Positions 36,212 through 45,124 of a stretch of 64,000 nt of DNA are shown here, one piece after another (position 1 is the first letter of the stretch; each line of letters begins with the position of its first letter). Below the pieces are notes generated by a model, which was not told the DNA's origin, did no database searches, and saw nothing but the letters and a program-made list of their open reading frames with translations. The DNA is taken from contig JAZJZF010000014.1 in assembly GCA_040389965.1 (NCBI GenBank), positions 62,001 to 126,000 on the forward strand, given 5' to 3'. A program made the translations under genes and the position numbers. This DNA is from UBA4416 sp040389965. Lineage in GTDB: Bacteria; Bacteroidota; Bacteroidia; B-17B0; Aurantibacillaceae.

Positions 36212-36499
36212 ATGAAATTCGACAAAGATCAATTACCAATAGCTGATGCTATAGTTAAATCAGAAGCCAAAAAATTAATTGGTAAATATGCATTAAAAAA
36301 AGGAACAGACGATACTTATTTAATTAATGATATTTTTAGATTAGATAATGTTAGACCGTTAAATAATGATCAAGAAGATATTGGACTCATTATAGGAGAT
36401 ACGGAAATAATTGACTGTACAATAATGGTACAATTGGACAATGAAAATAATTTCGTTGAACTACAAGACTTTCAAACAGAATACGAGTTAGAACCTTAA
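36212..36499 (+). CDS. Small protein of unknown function, boxed by repeats
   Basis: I do not recognise this 95-aa protein. It is acidic (many D and E), has no signal peptide, membrane segment or cysteine cluster, and reads as a small soluble alpha/beta domain (MKFDKDQLPIADAIVK... NDIFRLDNVRPLNND... IGLIIGDTEI). The DNA is more AT-rich than neighbouring genes. It lies alone between direct repeats (36154, 36511), which are themselves inside inverted repeats (36052, 36560). This layout suggests a small insertion or cassette. It could also be an immunity-type or other accessory protein, but nothing in the sequence proves that. Confidence 0.6.
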   Translation: MKFDKDQLPIADAIVKSEAKKLIGKYALKKGTDDTYLINDIFRLDNVRPLNNDQEDIGLIIGDTEIIDCTIMVQLDNENNFVELQDFQTEYELEP

Positions 36500-36510
36500 A
36501 TTAACAACTA

Positions 36511-36550
36511 TTTCTATCTCTGTTGGAGATTACGATCTATAGTGACCAAC
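36511..36550 (+). repeat. Right direct repeat around the small gene
   Basis: Partner of 36154-36195; begins TTTCTATCTCTGTT, 12 bp after the stop of the small gene. Confidence 0.55.
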
Positions 36551-36559
36551 AATGCTAAA

Positions 36560-36598
36560 AATCCGTATAAGTCTGTCTGATCTGCGTCATCTGTGTTC
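36560..36598 (-). repeat. Right inverted repeat around the small gene
   Basis: Inverse partner of 36052-36090 (30 of 39 positions). Its minus-strand form begins GAACACAGATGACGCAGAT. Confidence 0.8.
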
Positions 36599-36615
36599 CA
36601 TTTGCAACACAGAAA

Positions 36616-37269
36616 TTATCCCGGCATGCGGTTAATTTGTTTTTCCATTGTTTTCATCTGGCTTACAATTTCTTCCGATTTCGGTTTCAGATCTTTCGCT
36701 TTTTTGAAGTATTGCTTCGATAGCTTATATTGCATACGCTGCGCCTCTATATTGCATAATTGTAAATAGGCTGCGGCCATGCTTTCTTTATCAGGAATAC
36801 CGGCTTTAACGGCATCCATTAAATGTAAACGCGCTTGTTTGGTATTTCCTTTTTTTAGCTCAATAAACCCAAGTTGCAATAAATTAGAACCTTCCATATC
36901 GCCTGCAATTTTTGATTTTATTTTCAGGCTTTTACGAATATTAGCTTCTGCTTTATCCAAATCATTAGAAGCCATAGATAAATTACTTTGTAAAATATAA
37001 TAGCCTGAACGCACAGGTTTAAATAATAAACGCGGAAATTTAATTTTTTCCATATAAAGCATGGCATTATCCACATCACCTGCAGAAACCGCTTCCTGCA
37101 CCAAACGCATGGTACCGATCATAAAGTATAAGACAAGAGATACAGCTGCAAAAATGTAACAAATCCAGGCCGTAATAGCATCCATATAAAGATGTGATAA
37201 GACACCTAATACAATAAGAGCTATAATGATCTGTAAGCGGTAAAGGATATAAAAACGTAAGAATTTCAT
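36616..37269 (-). CDS. Membrane-anchored TPR protein
   Basis: A 217-aa protein with two N-terminal membrane segments (about residues 8-28 and 33-53) followed by TPR-like helical pairs (about 60-210; DKAEANIRKSLKIK, ARLHLMDAVKAG, KLSKQYFKKAKDLKPKS). No enzyme motif is present. It is probably a scaffold on the cytoplasmic face of the inner membrane. Its function is not known and no operon partner is evident; the next gene on this strand is a secreted protease beyond a terminator. Confidence 0.8.
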   Translation of the reverse strand: MKFLRFYILYRLQIIIALIVLGVLSHLYMDAITAWICYIFAAVSLVLYFMIGTMRLVQEAVSAGDVDNAMLYMEKIKFPRLLFKPVRSGYYILQSNLSMASNDLDKAEANIRKSLKIKSKIAGDMEGSNLLQLGFIELKKGNTKQARLHLMDAVKAGIPDKESMAAAYLQLCNIEAQRMQYKLSKQYFKKAKDLKPKSEEIVSQMKTMEKQINRMPG

Positions 37270-37362
37270 TTTAATTGGTATATGTTTTATTCAGTAGTAT
37301 ACTAAAATTAAGCGGGCAAATATACTCGTTTTTATAATTATAGCAGCGTTTTTAAGCAAAAA

Positions 37363-37387
37363 ACGTCCTTCCGGTTTGGAAGGACGT
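37363..37387 (-). terminator. Terminator of the first M43 protease gene
   Basis: A perfect 10-bp stem (37363-37372 with 37378-37387, ACGTCCTTCC and its inverse), 5-nt loop, followed on the minus strand by a T-run. It begins 26 bp past the protease stop. Confidence 0.85.
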
Positions 37388-37413
37388 CTCTTTTACAAAA
37401 AATGGCAGGCTAT

Positions 37414-39669
37414 TTATTCAACAATTAATTTTTTGGTAACTTTTTGGTTGTTTAAATCCAGGTTTACAAAATACACGCCCGGTTTCAAAATCGCATTTTT
37501 ATTAAGGTCGCATTTGGTAAGGGCTCCGGCTATGGCATCCATGTGTGTTTCTTCCACCAATCTACCGGTTACATCAAATACCATTATGTTTACTTTGGCA
37601 TTAACCGGAGAGTTAAATTCAAGCGTTGAGGAAGCTGATGTTGGATTGGGGTAAATAGATAAGCCAATCGTATTAGCAAGTTCTTCCAGACCTACCGTTC
37701 CTGAAATATTGAAATTATCGATGTACAGGTTTTGGGCATTGGCACCATCTGTATTTTGGAACCAGAAACGGAATTTAACATCAGGCTTACCATTTGCACC
37801 GGTTAAAGTAGCAGGTACATACAACATATTTTTCCATTTATCCTGGCTATAAGGTATATAAGGAGCGCTTATGGTTCCACCGCTTGTCGACATAACAGTA
37901 GTAGCAGGTGTAGTGCCTATGTTCGACCATGTTCCTCCGCAATCCGTTGAATACTGGAACTTGAAAACATCGCCTGTAGCTGCCGGTTTACGGGCATAGC
38001 TATAATCAAAGGAGACACTGATATTACTGGTATTTGAAAAATTATACTGGCTGGTTTCAAGAATATCAATATCTCCGGGACCGGCTGTAGAACCATTGCC
38101 ATTTGCATTGGGTAATATCATACATTTAGAGGAGTTTGACCCATAATTGGCATATTGCCAGGTTAATGTCCCATAGTTTTGATTATCAATACTCCATCCT
38201 ACCGGAAGTGTAGATGAACTTTCAAATCCTTCGATGGCAGGGTATGTTCCCTGATCCACATGCCACGATATACTTGGAAAAGGAGTTCTTACTTTAGTAC
38301 TTGTACCCGCAGCATTTGTAACCGTTAGGGTTGTTGAATAATTACCCGGCGTTGTATAAACTACTGAAGGATTGGCCGATGTAGAAGATGCGGGTACGCC
38401 TCCTTCGAACTCCCAGGCATAGGTTAAACCGGCAGTATTATTAAAAGAGGTACTGTTATAAGTTAGTACCTGCCCCTGGCATGTTTTTGCTTTGGTAGCA
38501 TAAAAATCGGCAATAGGGCCACAAACCGAAGATGGTGCAATGGTGTAAGCAAAGGTCGTATCATTTGTATTTAAGGGATTAACGGTATAGGTTTCATTAA
38601 AATGCCCTACAATAGCCAGGTTTTTATTACTGACCAGGTAATCTCTGTTAGCAGTACTTGATCCCAGTGAAAAGCGCATTTTGTCGGTTTGGCCCTGTGT
38701 AAACATAATAGGGCAACTTGCATAATCCATAATATTATGAATATTAGGGCGTTTACCCACGTCGCACGAATCATCAAGAGTAAGGTAATTAGGACAAATA
38801 CTTAAAAAGCCCGGCGTTTTTGGGGTATCATAAATATCATCATTCCCACATCTGAACCCTGTACCATAAGGAGGTGTATTATTTGTACTCGTTGGGGTTC
38901 TGAATCCTCCATTGCCGTCAAATACATGGCTTAAGCCCAACCAATGGCCTATTTCATGGCTCAGACCTTTCGATGACGGATCAAGTAACAACCCTGTTGA
39001 AAGTACAACCGCATCGGCCCCAACATTAGGAGCTGTGCCAGGTTTATAGGTATAGCCTCCAATAGAAAGCCCGGCCTGGATATCGCCGATAATATTAGCA
39101 ACCACATACACATTCAGGTATCTGGATGATTTCCAGTTATAGGTTCCTACAGTGGTATATTTATAATTATACAGATCGCTCTGTTTCCACTGGGTATTAA
39201 CATCGTAGTGATGAATAATCCCATTAGTACAATTTCCATAAGGGTCTTTTTTGGCAAGCACAAATTGTATCTGGGAATTCACATATAAAGGCTCGTACAA
39301 GGGATCAATGTTCGCAGTATCAGCGCCTTTTCGTGCATAATCACTGTTAACATGTGCCAAAGCAGCAATACATGCCGCATCTGAAACGTTTTCAGGTCCA
39401 TTGGTATGTAATACATGAAATACTACCGGAATAGTATAGGTTGTTAATGCCGCGCCGGAAGATCGCTGCGCCGGCAACTGATTCATGTAAGCATGAAATT
39501 CAGCAGCATTTTTTTGTTCGACCAGTTGCAGCTGTTCTTTGTAACCCGGTAAATTTTTAGTAAAATAATCCCTTGCTTCGTCAGATCCGCAGGCTGCGGT
39601 CCTGTTTTGCGCATGAGAAAACGAGACAAGCAAGCAACTTGCGGTTGCAGTTAGTAACACTTTTTTCAT
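37414..39669 (-). CDS. Secreted M43 zinc metalloprotease with T9SS type A sorting domain
   Basis: A 751-aa exported protease. Order: signal peptide (MKKVLLTATASCLLVSFSHAQ), a pro-region, an M43B (pappalysin/cytophagalysin-like) domain with the extended zinc motif HEIGHWLGLSHVF and Met-turn IMDYASCPIMF, a PKD domain (YAWEFEGG, about residues 385-470), a jelly-roll-like domain (about 475-660) and a T9SS type A sorting domain (LSIYPNPTSASSTLEF... KVTKKLIVE). It would be exported through the T9SS and released or surface-anchored, degrading proteins outside the cell. It is a tandem paralogue of the next gene, with 123 bp between them that hold the partner's terminator. Confidence 0.95.
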   Translation of the reverse strand: MKKVLLTATASCLLVSFSHAQNRTAACGSDEARDYFTKNLPGYKEQLQLVEQKNAAEFHAYMNQLPAQRSSGAALTTYTIPVVFHVLHTNGPENVSDAACIAALAHVNSDYARKGADTANIDPLYEPLYVNSQIQFVLAKKDPYGNCTNGIIHHYDVNTQWKQSDLYNYKYTTVGTYNWKSSRYLNVYVVANIIGDIQAGLSIGGYTYKPGTAPNVGADAVVLSTGLLLDPSSKGLSHEIGHWLGLSHVFDGNGGFRTPTSTNNTPPYGTGFRCGNDDIYDTPKTPGFLSICPNYLTLDDSCDVGKRPNIHNIMDYASCPIMFTQGQTDKMRFSLGSSTANRDYLVSNKNLAIVGHFNETYTVNPLNTNDTTFAYTIAPSSVCGPIADFYATKAKTCQGQVLTYNSTSFNNTAGLTYAWEFEGGVPASSTSANPSVVYTTPGNYSTTLTVTNAAGTSTKVRTPFPSISWHVDQGTYPAIEGFESSSTLPVGWSIDNQNYGTLTWQYANYGSNSSKCMILPNANGNGSTAGPGDIDILETSQYNFSNTSNISVSFDYSYARKPAATGDVFKFQYSTDCGGTWSNIGTTPATTVMSTSGGTISAPYIPYSQDKWKNMLYVPATLTGANGKPDVKFRFWFQNTDGANAQNLYIDNFNISGTVGLEELANTIGLSIYPNPTSASSTLEFNSPVNAKVNIMVFDVTGRLVEETHMDAIAGALTKCDLNKNAILKPGVYFVNLDLNNQKVTKKLIVE

Positions 39670-39741
39670 TAGCGTATAGTTTTAAATAAATAAATTGGGG
39701 ATTTACTTATACCAAATATAGCAAAATTTAACATAAAATAA

Positions 39742-39771
39742 AAATGCCCCTCCATATTTGGAGGGGCATTT
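39742..39771 (-). terminator. Terminator of the second M43 protease gene
   Basis: A perfect 13-bp stem (39742-39754 with 39759-39771, AAATGCCCCTCCA and its inverse), 4-nt loop and T-rich tail on the minus strand. It lies 21 bp past the stop of the second protease gene, so the two paralogues are separate transcription units. Confidence 0.9.
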
Positions 39772-39792
39772 ATTAAAAAAAAAGAGTTTTAA

Positions 39793-42045
39793 TTACTCAA
39801 TTATCAATTTTTTAGTAACTTTTTGGTTGTTTAAATTCAATGTTACAAAGTAAATACCCGCTTTTAAGGATGCATTTTTGTTAACATCGTATTTAGTAAG
39901 GCTTCCTGCAATAACATCAAAATTATTTTCTTCAACTAACCTACCTGTTACATCAATTACACTAACAATAATTTTAGCATTTACAGGTGATGTAAACTCA
40001 ACTGTTGATGAAGACAAGGTTGGGTTCGGGTAAATTGATAAACCGATTGTATTAGCAAGTTCTTCTAAACCTACAGTTCCTGTAATATTTAAATTATCGA
40101 TGTAAAGGTTTTGTGCATCACCAGCCTGACCGTTTTGAAACCAGAAACGGAATTTAACGTCTGATTTACCATTCATTGGCCCCATAACAGATGCTGCATA
40201 AGTTTTAGTTACCCATTTTGCCTGAGAGTAAGGAACGTATGGAGCACTTACTGTACCACCGCTTACTGCCATAACTGTAGTAGTAGGAGTAGTTCCTAAT
40301 GTTGACCATGTTCCACCGCAATCCGTAGAGTATTCGAAAGCAAAAGCATCTCCGGCTGCTCCCGGTTTTCTTGCGTAAGAATAATCGTAAGACAATGTAA
40401 TGTTGGTTGTATTATTGAAATTGTACTGGTTCGTTTCTAACATATCAATATTTGTTCCTGTAAATGTCTGTCCAAATCCATTTGCATTAGGTAATACCAT
40501 ACATCTGCTTGAGTTTGAACCATAGTTTGCATATTGCCAGGTTATAGAACCGTAATCAGGGTTAGTAATACTCCATCCTGTAGGAAGTGAAGATGAACTT
40601 TCAAATCCTTCCATTGCAGGATATGACGCTTGGTCAACATGCCATGAAACACTTGGGAAAGGACTTCTCACTTTAGTACTTGTTCCGTTAGCATTTGTAA
40701 TGGTTAATGTTGTTGAATAGTTACCTGCGTTAGCATAAATGACTGAAGGACTTGCCGCAGTAGAAGTTGCAGGAGATCCGCCTTCAAATTCCCATGCATA
40801 AGTTAAGCCTGTAGCATTATTAAATGAAGTACTGTTGTATACTAAAGTCTGTCCCTGACACATTTTTGCTTTGGTAGCATAGAAATCAGCAATAGGAGCA
40901 CAAACATTAGCTGGTGCTACAGCATAAGAGAATGTCGTATCAACATGTCCGTTAACTGTATTTGTATTAATACTTACAATGTTTTTATTATAGATTCCGG
41001 TAAATACTAAGTTAGCCGTATCAACCAAATAATCTCTGTTAGCAGTGCTTGATTCTGCTGAGAAACGCATTTTATCTGTTTGTCCTTGTGTAAACATTAA
41101 AGGACATCCTGAGTAATCCATAATATTATTCATATTTGGTCTGTGACCAGGATCACATGAATCATTTAACGCTGCATATGGTAAAGGACAGTTACTATAG
41201 AAACCGGCAGTTGCAGGGGTATCATAGATATCATCATTACCGCATCTTACACCTGCATCGTTAGAACCTCCAAAGGTATGACTTAAACCAAACCAGTGAC
41301 CAATTTCATGGCTTAAAGAACGTGCCTGAAGTCCTGATAAAAAGTGACAGTTATAAACGATAGCATCAGATCCTACGTTTGGAGCAGTACCCGGTATGTG
41401 GGTATAACCAACAATGGTACCACCACCTAAAACTGAACCCTGAGGAATAATATTATCTACGATATAAACATTTAAATAACGTGCAGATGACCAGTTATAA
41501 GTACCTACTGTGCTGTATTTGTAAGCATATAAATTACTTTGCTCCCACTCCGTATCTTTATCATAATGATGTACAATACCAGTAGTACAGTTTCCTGAAG
41601 GATCTTTTTTAGCCAACACAAATTTCATGTGTGAGTTTACATATAAAGGCTCGTATACAGGATCAATAGATGTTGTATCAGGGCTTCTTCTTCCATAATC
41701 TTTATTTACCTGATCCAATGCAGCAATACAAACAGCATCAGCAATGTTTTCTGAACCATTGGTATGAAGAATATGGAATACTACCGGAATAGTGTATGTA
41801 TAACTTGCAGGGTTACTGCTTGTTGACCTGCTAAGAGCCAAAGCTCGTCTGTAAGCTTCAAATTCCTGTGCATTTTTTGCATTAACCGCATCCAATTGTG
41901 CCTTGTAGCCGGGGATGTTTTTAATATAATCTTCCTGTGCTTTGTAGGTATTGCAAGGACTAATTTTAGTTGTGCTTGTTTGTGCAGTGCCAACACTAAT
42001 AACTAATGACAATAGCGTGGTGATGCTAAGTAAAGATTTCTTCAT
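39793..42045 (-). CDS. Secreted M43 zinc metalloprotease with T9SS type A sorting domain (paralogue)
   Basis: A 750-aa paralogue of the protease at 37414-39669 with the same architecture: signal peptide (MKKSLLSITTLLSLVISVGTAQ), M43B domain with HEIGHWFGLSHTF and IMDYSGCPLMF, a PKD domain, a jelly-roll-like region and a type A sorting domain sharing GLEELANTIGLSIYPNP and QKVTKKLI with its neighbour. Protein similarity is high while synonymous positions differ widely by eye, so the duplication is not recent. It carries its own terminator. Substrate difference between the two is unknown. Confidence 0.95.
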   Translation of the reverse strand: MKKSLLSITTLLSLVISVGTAQTSTTKISPCNTYKAQEDYIKNIPGYKAQLDAVNAKNAQEFEAYRRALALSRSTSSNPASYTYTIPVVFHILHTNGSENIADAVCIAALDQVNKDYGRRSPDTTSIDPVYEPLYVNSHMKFVLAKKDPSGNCTTGIVHHYDKDTEWEQSNLYAYKYSTVGTYNWSSARYLNVYIVDNIIPQGSVLGGGTIVGYTHIPGTAPNVGSDAIVYNCHFLSGLQARSLSHEIGHWFGLSHTFGGSNDAGVRCGNDDIYDTPATAGFYSNCPLPYAALNDSCDPGHRPNMNNIMDYSGCPLMFTQGQTDKMRFSAESSTANRDYLVDTANLVFTGIYNKNIVSINTNTVNGHVDTTFSYAVAPANVCAPIADFYATKAKMCQGQTLVYNSTSFNNATGLTYAWEFEGGSPATSTAASPSVIYANAGNYSTTLTITNANGTSTKVRSPFPSVSWHVDQASYPAMEGFESSSSLPTGWSITNPDYGSITWQYANYGSNSSRCMVLPNANGFGQTFTGTNIDMLETNQYNFNNTTNITLSYDYSYARKPGAAGDAFAFEYSTDCGGTWSTLGTTPTTTVMAVSGGTVSAPYVPYSQAKWVTKTYAASVMGPMNGKSDVKFRFWFQNGQAGDAQNLYIDNLNITGTVGLEELANTIGLSIYPNPTLSSSTVEFTSPVNAKIIVSVIDVTGRLVEENNFDVIAGSLTKYDVNKNASLKAGIYFVTLNLNNQKVTKKLIIE

Positions 42046-42177
42046 TTTTTTAATAAACGTTTAGTTAAATAAACAGGGATTTATTTATCACAAACCTAAC
42101 GATTAATTAATTTAAAAACAAAAATTTAGTTAAAATTGTTATGCATAGCGCCATTGTTAAAAAACAGCTAAACAGGC

Positions 42178-42912
42178 TTATTTCACCTCTTTCCAATCGA
42201 TGAGATCCCTTATTACCACTGAGGCACAGGTCATACCAAATACTGCAGGGATATAAGAAATGGTTCCATAGGCCGATTTTTTATAGTTAGTTCCATCGGT
42301 TTTCATGATACTTTCTTTCAAGGGCAATTCTGTAGAAAAAACGGCTTTTACACCTTTTTTAATTCCTTCTGCTTTAAGGCGTTTACGAATATAGTAAGCC
42401 ATTGGGCAATGGTATGTTTTAGAAACATCCACTACTTTTAATTGAGTGGGATCCATTTTTCCTCCTGCTCCCATGGAAGACACAATATTTAAACCTAACT
42501 CTTTGGAGGTTTTAATGAGATTAATTTTAGGTGTAATGCTATCAATGGCATCAACCACATAATCAAATTTTTGCTGCAAAAGGGCAATCATCTTTTCAGG
42601 ATCCTGAAATTCGGCAATAACGTGCAACTTCACATAAGGATTAATCTGCGTTAAACGGTCTTCCATTAATTTGGCTTTACTTTGGCCATGAGTTGTAGCC
42701 AATGCCTGCAGTTGGCGGTTACGGTTCGTAGGATCTACCACATCGCCATCAACAATGGTTAATGTCCCAATTCCGGCCCTGCATAATGCCTCGGCAGCAT
42801 ACGAGCCAACGCCACCCAGCCCTACAACCAACACATGTGCATTTTGTAAAATATCGAGGCCTTTATCTCCAACCAAAAGGCGGGTACGTTGCATCCAGTG
42901 CTTATCTTCCAT
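42178..42912 (-). CDS. tcdA: tRNA threonylcarbamoyladenosine dehydratase
   Basis: TcdA (CsdL/YgdL) cyclises t6A37 in tRNA to ct6A using ATP. The 244-aa protein has the E1/ThiF-like nucleotide motif GLGGVGSYAAEALCRAG, the conserved DGDVVDPTNRNRQ string and the C-terminal GTISYIPAVFGMTCASVVI. Length and motifs match the TcdA branch rather than ThiF or MoeB, which have zinc cysteines not seen here. It lies between the M43 genes and a structured repeat; no operon partner. Confidence 0.92.
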   Translation of the reverse strand: MEDKHWMQRTRLLVGDKGLDILQNAHVLVVGLGGVGSYAAEALCRAGIGTLTIVDGDVVDPTNRNRQLQALATTHGQSKAKLMEDRLTQINPYVKLHVIAEFQDPEKMIALLQQKFDYVVDAIDSITPKINLIKTSKELGLNIVSSMGAGGKMDPTQLKVVDVSKTYHCPMAYYIRKRLKAEGIKKGVKAVFSTELPLKESIMKTDGTNYKKSAYGTISYIPAVFGMTCASVVIRDLIDWKEVK

Positions 42913-42961
42913 AATTTTTTATTTTATCAAAACAATATACTCTTCATTTACCAGGGTTTAT

Positions 42962-43112
42962 TAACTTTTTTCCTTGACGAAAAAAGTTACAAAAAAGTCA
43001 AGACAATTCGCCAACCCCCATTTTTTCCACACAAACCTTCCCTGAAAACGGAGTGAAAAAATGGTGGTTCGCACCGAATTGCCATATCAGCCGCACTATT
43101 ACTAACGTATGC
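42962..43112 (+). repeat. Structured interspersed repeat, copy 2
   Basis: A 151-bp element in the tcdA-TatD spacer (42913-43132). Hairpin 1: TAACTTTTTTC with GAAAAAAGTTA (42962-42972 with 42979-42989), loop CTTGAC. Long stem 2: GACAATTCG (43002-43010) with CGAATTGCC (43075-43083), continued inside by CCATTTTTTCC... with ...GAAAAAATGG. Conserved 25-bp tail at 43088-43112 (CAGCCGCACTATTAC...). The full copy 3 is at 47839 and the truncated copy 1 at 7381. Confidence 0.85.
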
Positions 43113-43132
43113 TATACTCATTAAAAAAACAC

Positions 43133-43774
43133 TTATTTCAATCTCTCAAAATTAAGAGAAATTTTTTCTTTTAATTCATCCTTGCTCATATTAAACTTTA
43201 AGGCTGCCAAATCATACACTTCCTGTATGGAAATATATTCATTTGTATCTGTTTCTAAAAACAATTTTTCGGGAGGAATAGCGCTGAAATCGAAATTTTC
43301 TTTTTGGAACAAAGAGGGATTAAGAGAAAGGTAAAATCCTTTCTCAATAAGATCGCCGGCCAATTGAGACGATTTATTAAATCCATGAATAATCAAGGGA
43401 ATGCGGCTCATATAGGGTTTACACACTTCCTGTAATTCATCAAATGCTTTTACGCAATGTATGATAACAGGCTTACCGCATTCCTCAGCCAGCGCTAATT
43501 GCAGCCTGAAAACCGTTTTCTGCAATACCTTCTCCGGCCCCTTTAAATTATCGAGGCCGCACTCGCCTATGGCAAAGCAATTGGGATGTGCTGCCAGCAC
43601 TTTCAAATCCTCCAGATAGGTTTGTTTTACAAGGGCAGCATCCCAGGGATGAACGCCAACTGAAAAAAACCTTTCTGTGAACATTTCTGAATCATAGGCA
43701 AAACGGTTATTAAACACAAACACACCATTACCCGAAGATATATGGTGTGTATGTATGTTGATGTATGATTGCAT
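43133..43774 (-). CDS. TatD-family metal-dependent hydrolase
   Basis: A 213-aa TatD-like protein, shorter than the usual 255-265 aa. Metal-site segments are kept: NIHTHH near the N-terminus, GECGLD, VIIHCVKA, LIIHGFNKS and LFLETD at the C-terminal side. TatD proteins are nucleases or deoxyribonucleases; activity of this short form is unknown. The missing length is mostly between the first His motif and GECGLD. It is followed by a structured repeat, and a GC-rich interspersed element lies just upstream of its start. Confidence 0.85.
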   Translation of the reverse strand: MQSYINIHTHHISSGNGVFVFNNRFAYDSEMFTERFFSVGVHPWDAALVKQTYLEDLKVLAAHPNCFAIGECGLDNLKGPEKVLQKTVFRLQLALAEECGKPVIIHCVKAFDELQEVCKPYMSRIPLIIHGFNKSSQLAGDLIEKGFYLSLNPSLFQKENFDFSAIPPEKLFLETDTNEYISIQEVYDLAALKFNMSKDELKEKISLNFERLK

Positions 43775-43777
43775 GAC

Positions 43778-43812
43778 CTCACCCCCAACCCCTCTCCTTT
43801 GGAGAGAGGAGG
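43778..43812. repeat. CTCACCCCCAACCCCTCTCC-type interspersed element
   Basis: Contains the short hairpin CCTCTC-ctttg-GAGAGG and the sequence CTCACCCCCAACCCCTCTCC, known to me as a widespread GC-rich bacterial repeat. A degenerate relative may sit at 8045-8070 (ctcactcccagccctctc). Confidence 0.55.
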
Positions 43813-43822
43813 AAGAAACTAA

Positions 43823-45082
43823 TTAAAGGGCTTGTGAGAATCCTTCGCGAATCCTGTCGGCAGCGTACTCGCCACCGTATAATTTATCTTTAATTTTAGA
43901 GAAGCTTTCTACGGTATATTTTACATCTTCAAGTGTATGCGTTGCTGTTGGAATTAAACGTAAAATGATCATTCCTTTTGGTATTACGGGATACACTACC
44001 ATTGAACAGAAAATCCCGAAGTTTTCGCGTAAATCAATTACCATGTTTGTTGCTTCAGGAATAGAACCACGCATATAAACCGGTGTTACCATTGTGTTTG
44101 TGATACCAAGATCGAAGCCCGCATCTAACAACCCTTTTTGTAATGCATTGGCAATTTCCCAAAGTTTGGTGCGGTATTCAGGATGTTTGTTTAATAATTC
44201 CAAACGTTTTAATAAACCATACACCAATGGCATTGGTAATGATTTAGCAAAAATTTGTGAACGCATGTTATAGCGTAAGTACGTCACAATTTCTTTGGTT
44301 GAACTGATAAAGCCTCCAATTAATGCGAATGATTTGGCAAATGTACCGAAGTAAACATCTACGCCATCCTGGCAACCTTGTTGTTCGCCTGTTCCGCCAC
44401 CGTTTGGCCCCATAGTACCAATACCATGTGCATCATCTACAAATAAACGGAAGGTGTATTTTTTCTTTAGCTCAACAATTTCTTTTAATTTTCCCTGAGT
44501 ACCACGCATACCAAAAACACCTTCGGTAATTACCAAAATACCACCACCGGTTGTTTCTACTAATTTTTTAGCGCGTTCCAGTTGTTTTTCACAATCTTCG
44601 ATATCGTTGTGTTTGTATACAAAACGTTTTCCCATGTGTAAACGAACACCATCTAAGATACACGCATGGCTTTCGGCATCGTATACGATCACGTCTCTTC
44701 TGTCAACCAATGCATCAATGGCTGAAACCATTGCCTGGTAACCGAAATTACATAAAATAGTATCTTCTTTTTTTACCAAAGCAGATAAGCCTCTTTCCAA
44801 TTCTTCGTGCAGATCAGAGTTTCCGCTCATCATACGGGCACCCATTGGTAAAGCCAATCCAAATTTCGCAGCTCCGTCGGCATCTGCTTTTCTAACTTCG
44901 GGATGATTTGCCAGGCCTAAATAGTTATTTAAACTCCAGTTCAATAAAGGTTTACCTCTAAAATTCATATGTGGACCAACATCTCCTTCTAATTTAGGAA
45001 ATGTAAAATAGCCGTGAGATTCTTTTGAATGCTCACCGATAGGCCCCATGTTTTGTTTGATTTTATCGAATATATCTTTCAT
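43823..45082 (-). CDS. Alpha-oxoamine synthase (serine palmitoyltransferase-like)
   Basis: A 419-aa PLP enzyme of the family that condenses an amino acid with an acyl-CoA. Visible: NNYLGLANHPEV, FGLALPMGARMMSGN, the PLP-contact VDDAHGIGTMG and the PLP lysine in FAKSFALIGG. In Bacteroidota this type commonly makes 3-ketosphinganine from serine and a fatty acyl-CoA for sphingolipids, or the related sulfonolipid precursor capnine from cysteate. 2-amino-3-ketobutyrate CoA ligase and 8-amino-7-oxononanoate synthase are relatives, and the sequence alone does not fully exclude them. An NlpC/P60 gene lies immediately upstream on the same strand. I prefer a sphingolipid role. Confidence 0.85.
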   Translation of the reverse strand: MKDIFDKIKQNMGPIGEHSKESHGYFTFPKLEGDVGPHMNFRGKPLLNWSLNNYLGLANHPEVRKADADGAAKFGLALPMGARMMSGNSDLHEELERGLSALVKKEDTILCNFGYQAMVSAIDALVDRRDVIVYDAESHACILDGVRLHMGKRFVYKHNDIEDCEKQLERAKKLVETTGGGILVITEGVFGMRGTQGKLKEIVELKKKYTFRLFVDDAHGIGTMGPNGGGTGEQQGCQDGVDVYFGTFAKSFALIGGFISSTKEIVTYLRYNMRSQIFAKSLPMPLVYGLLKRLELLNKHPEYRTKLWEIANALQKGLLDAGFDLGITNTMVTPVYMRGSIPEATNMVIDLRENFGIFCSMVVYPVIPKGMIILRLIPTATHTLEDVKYTVESFSKIKDKLYGGEYAADRIREGFSQAL

Positions 45083-45124
45083 ATGTTTAGAATTATTGAA
45101 TTACAGAGTGCACAAGTAATAAAT

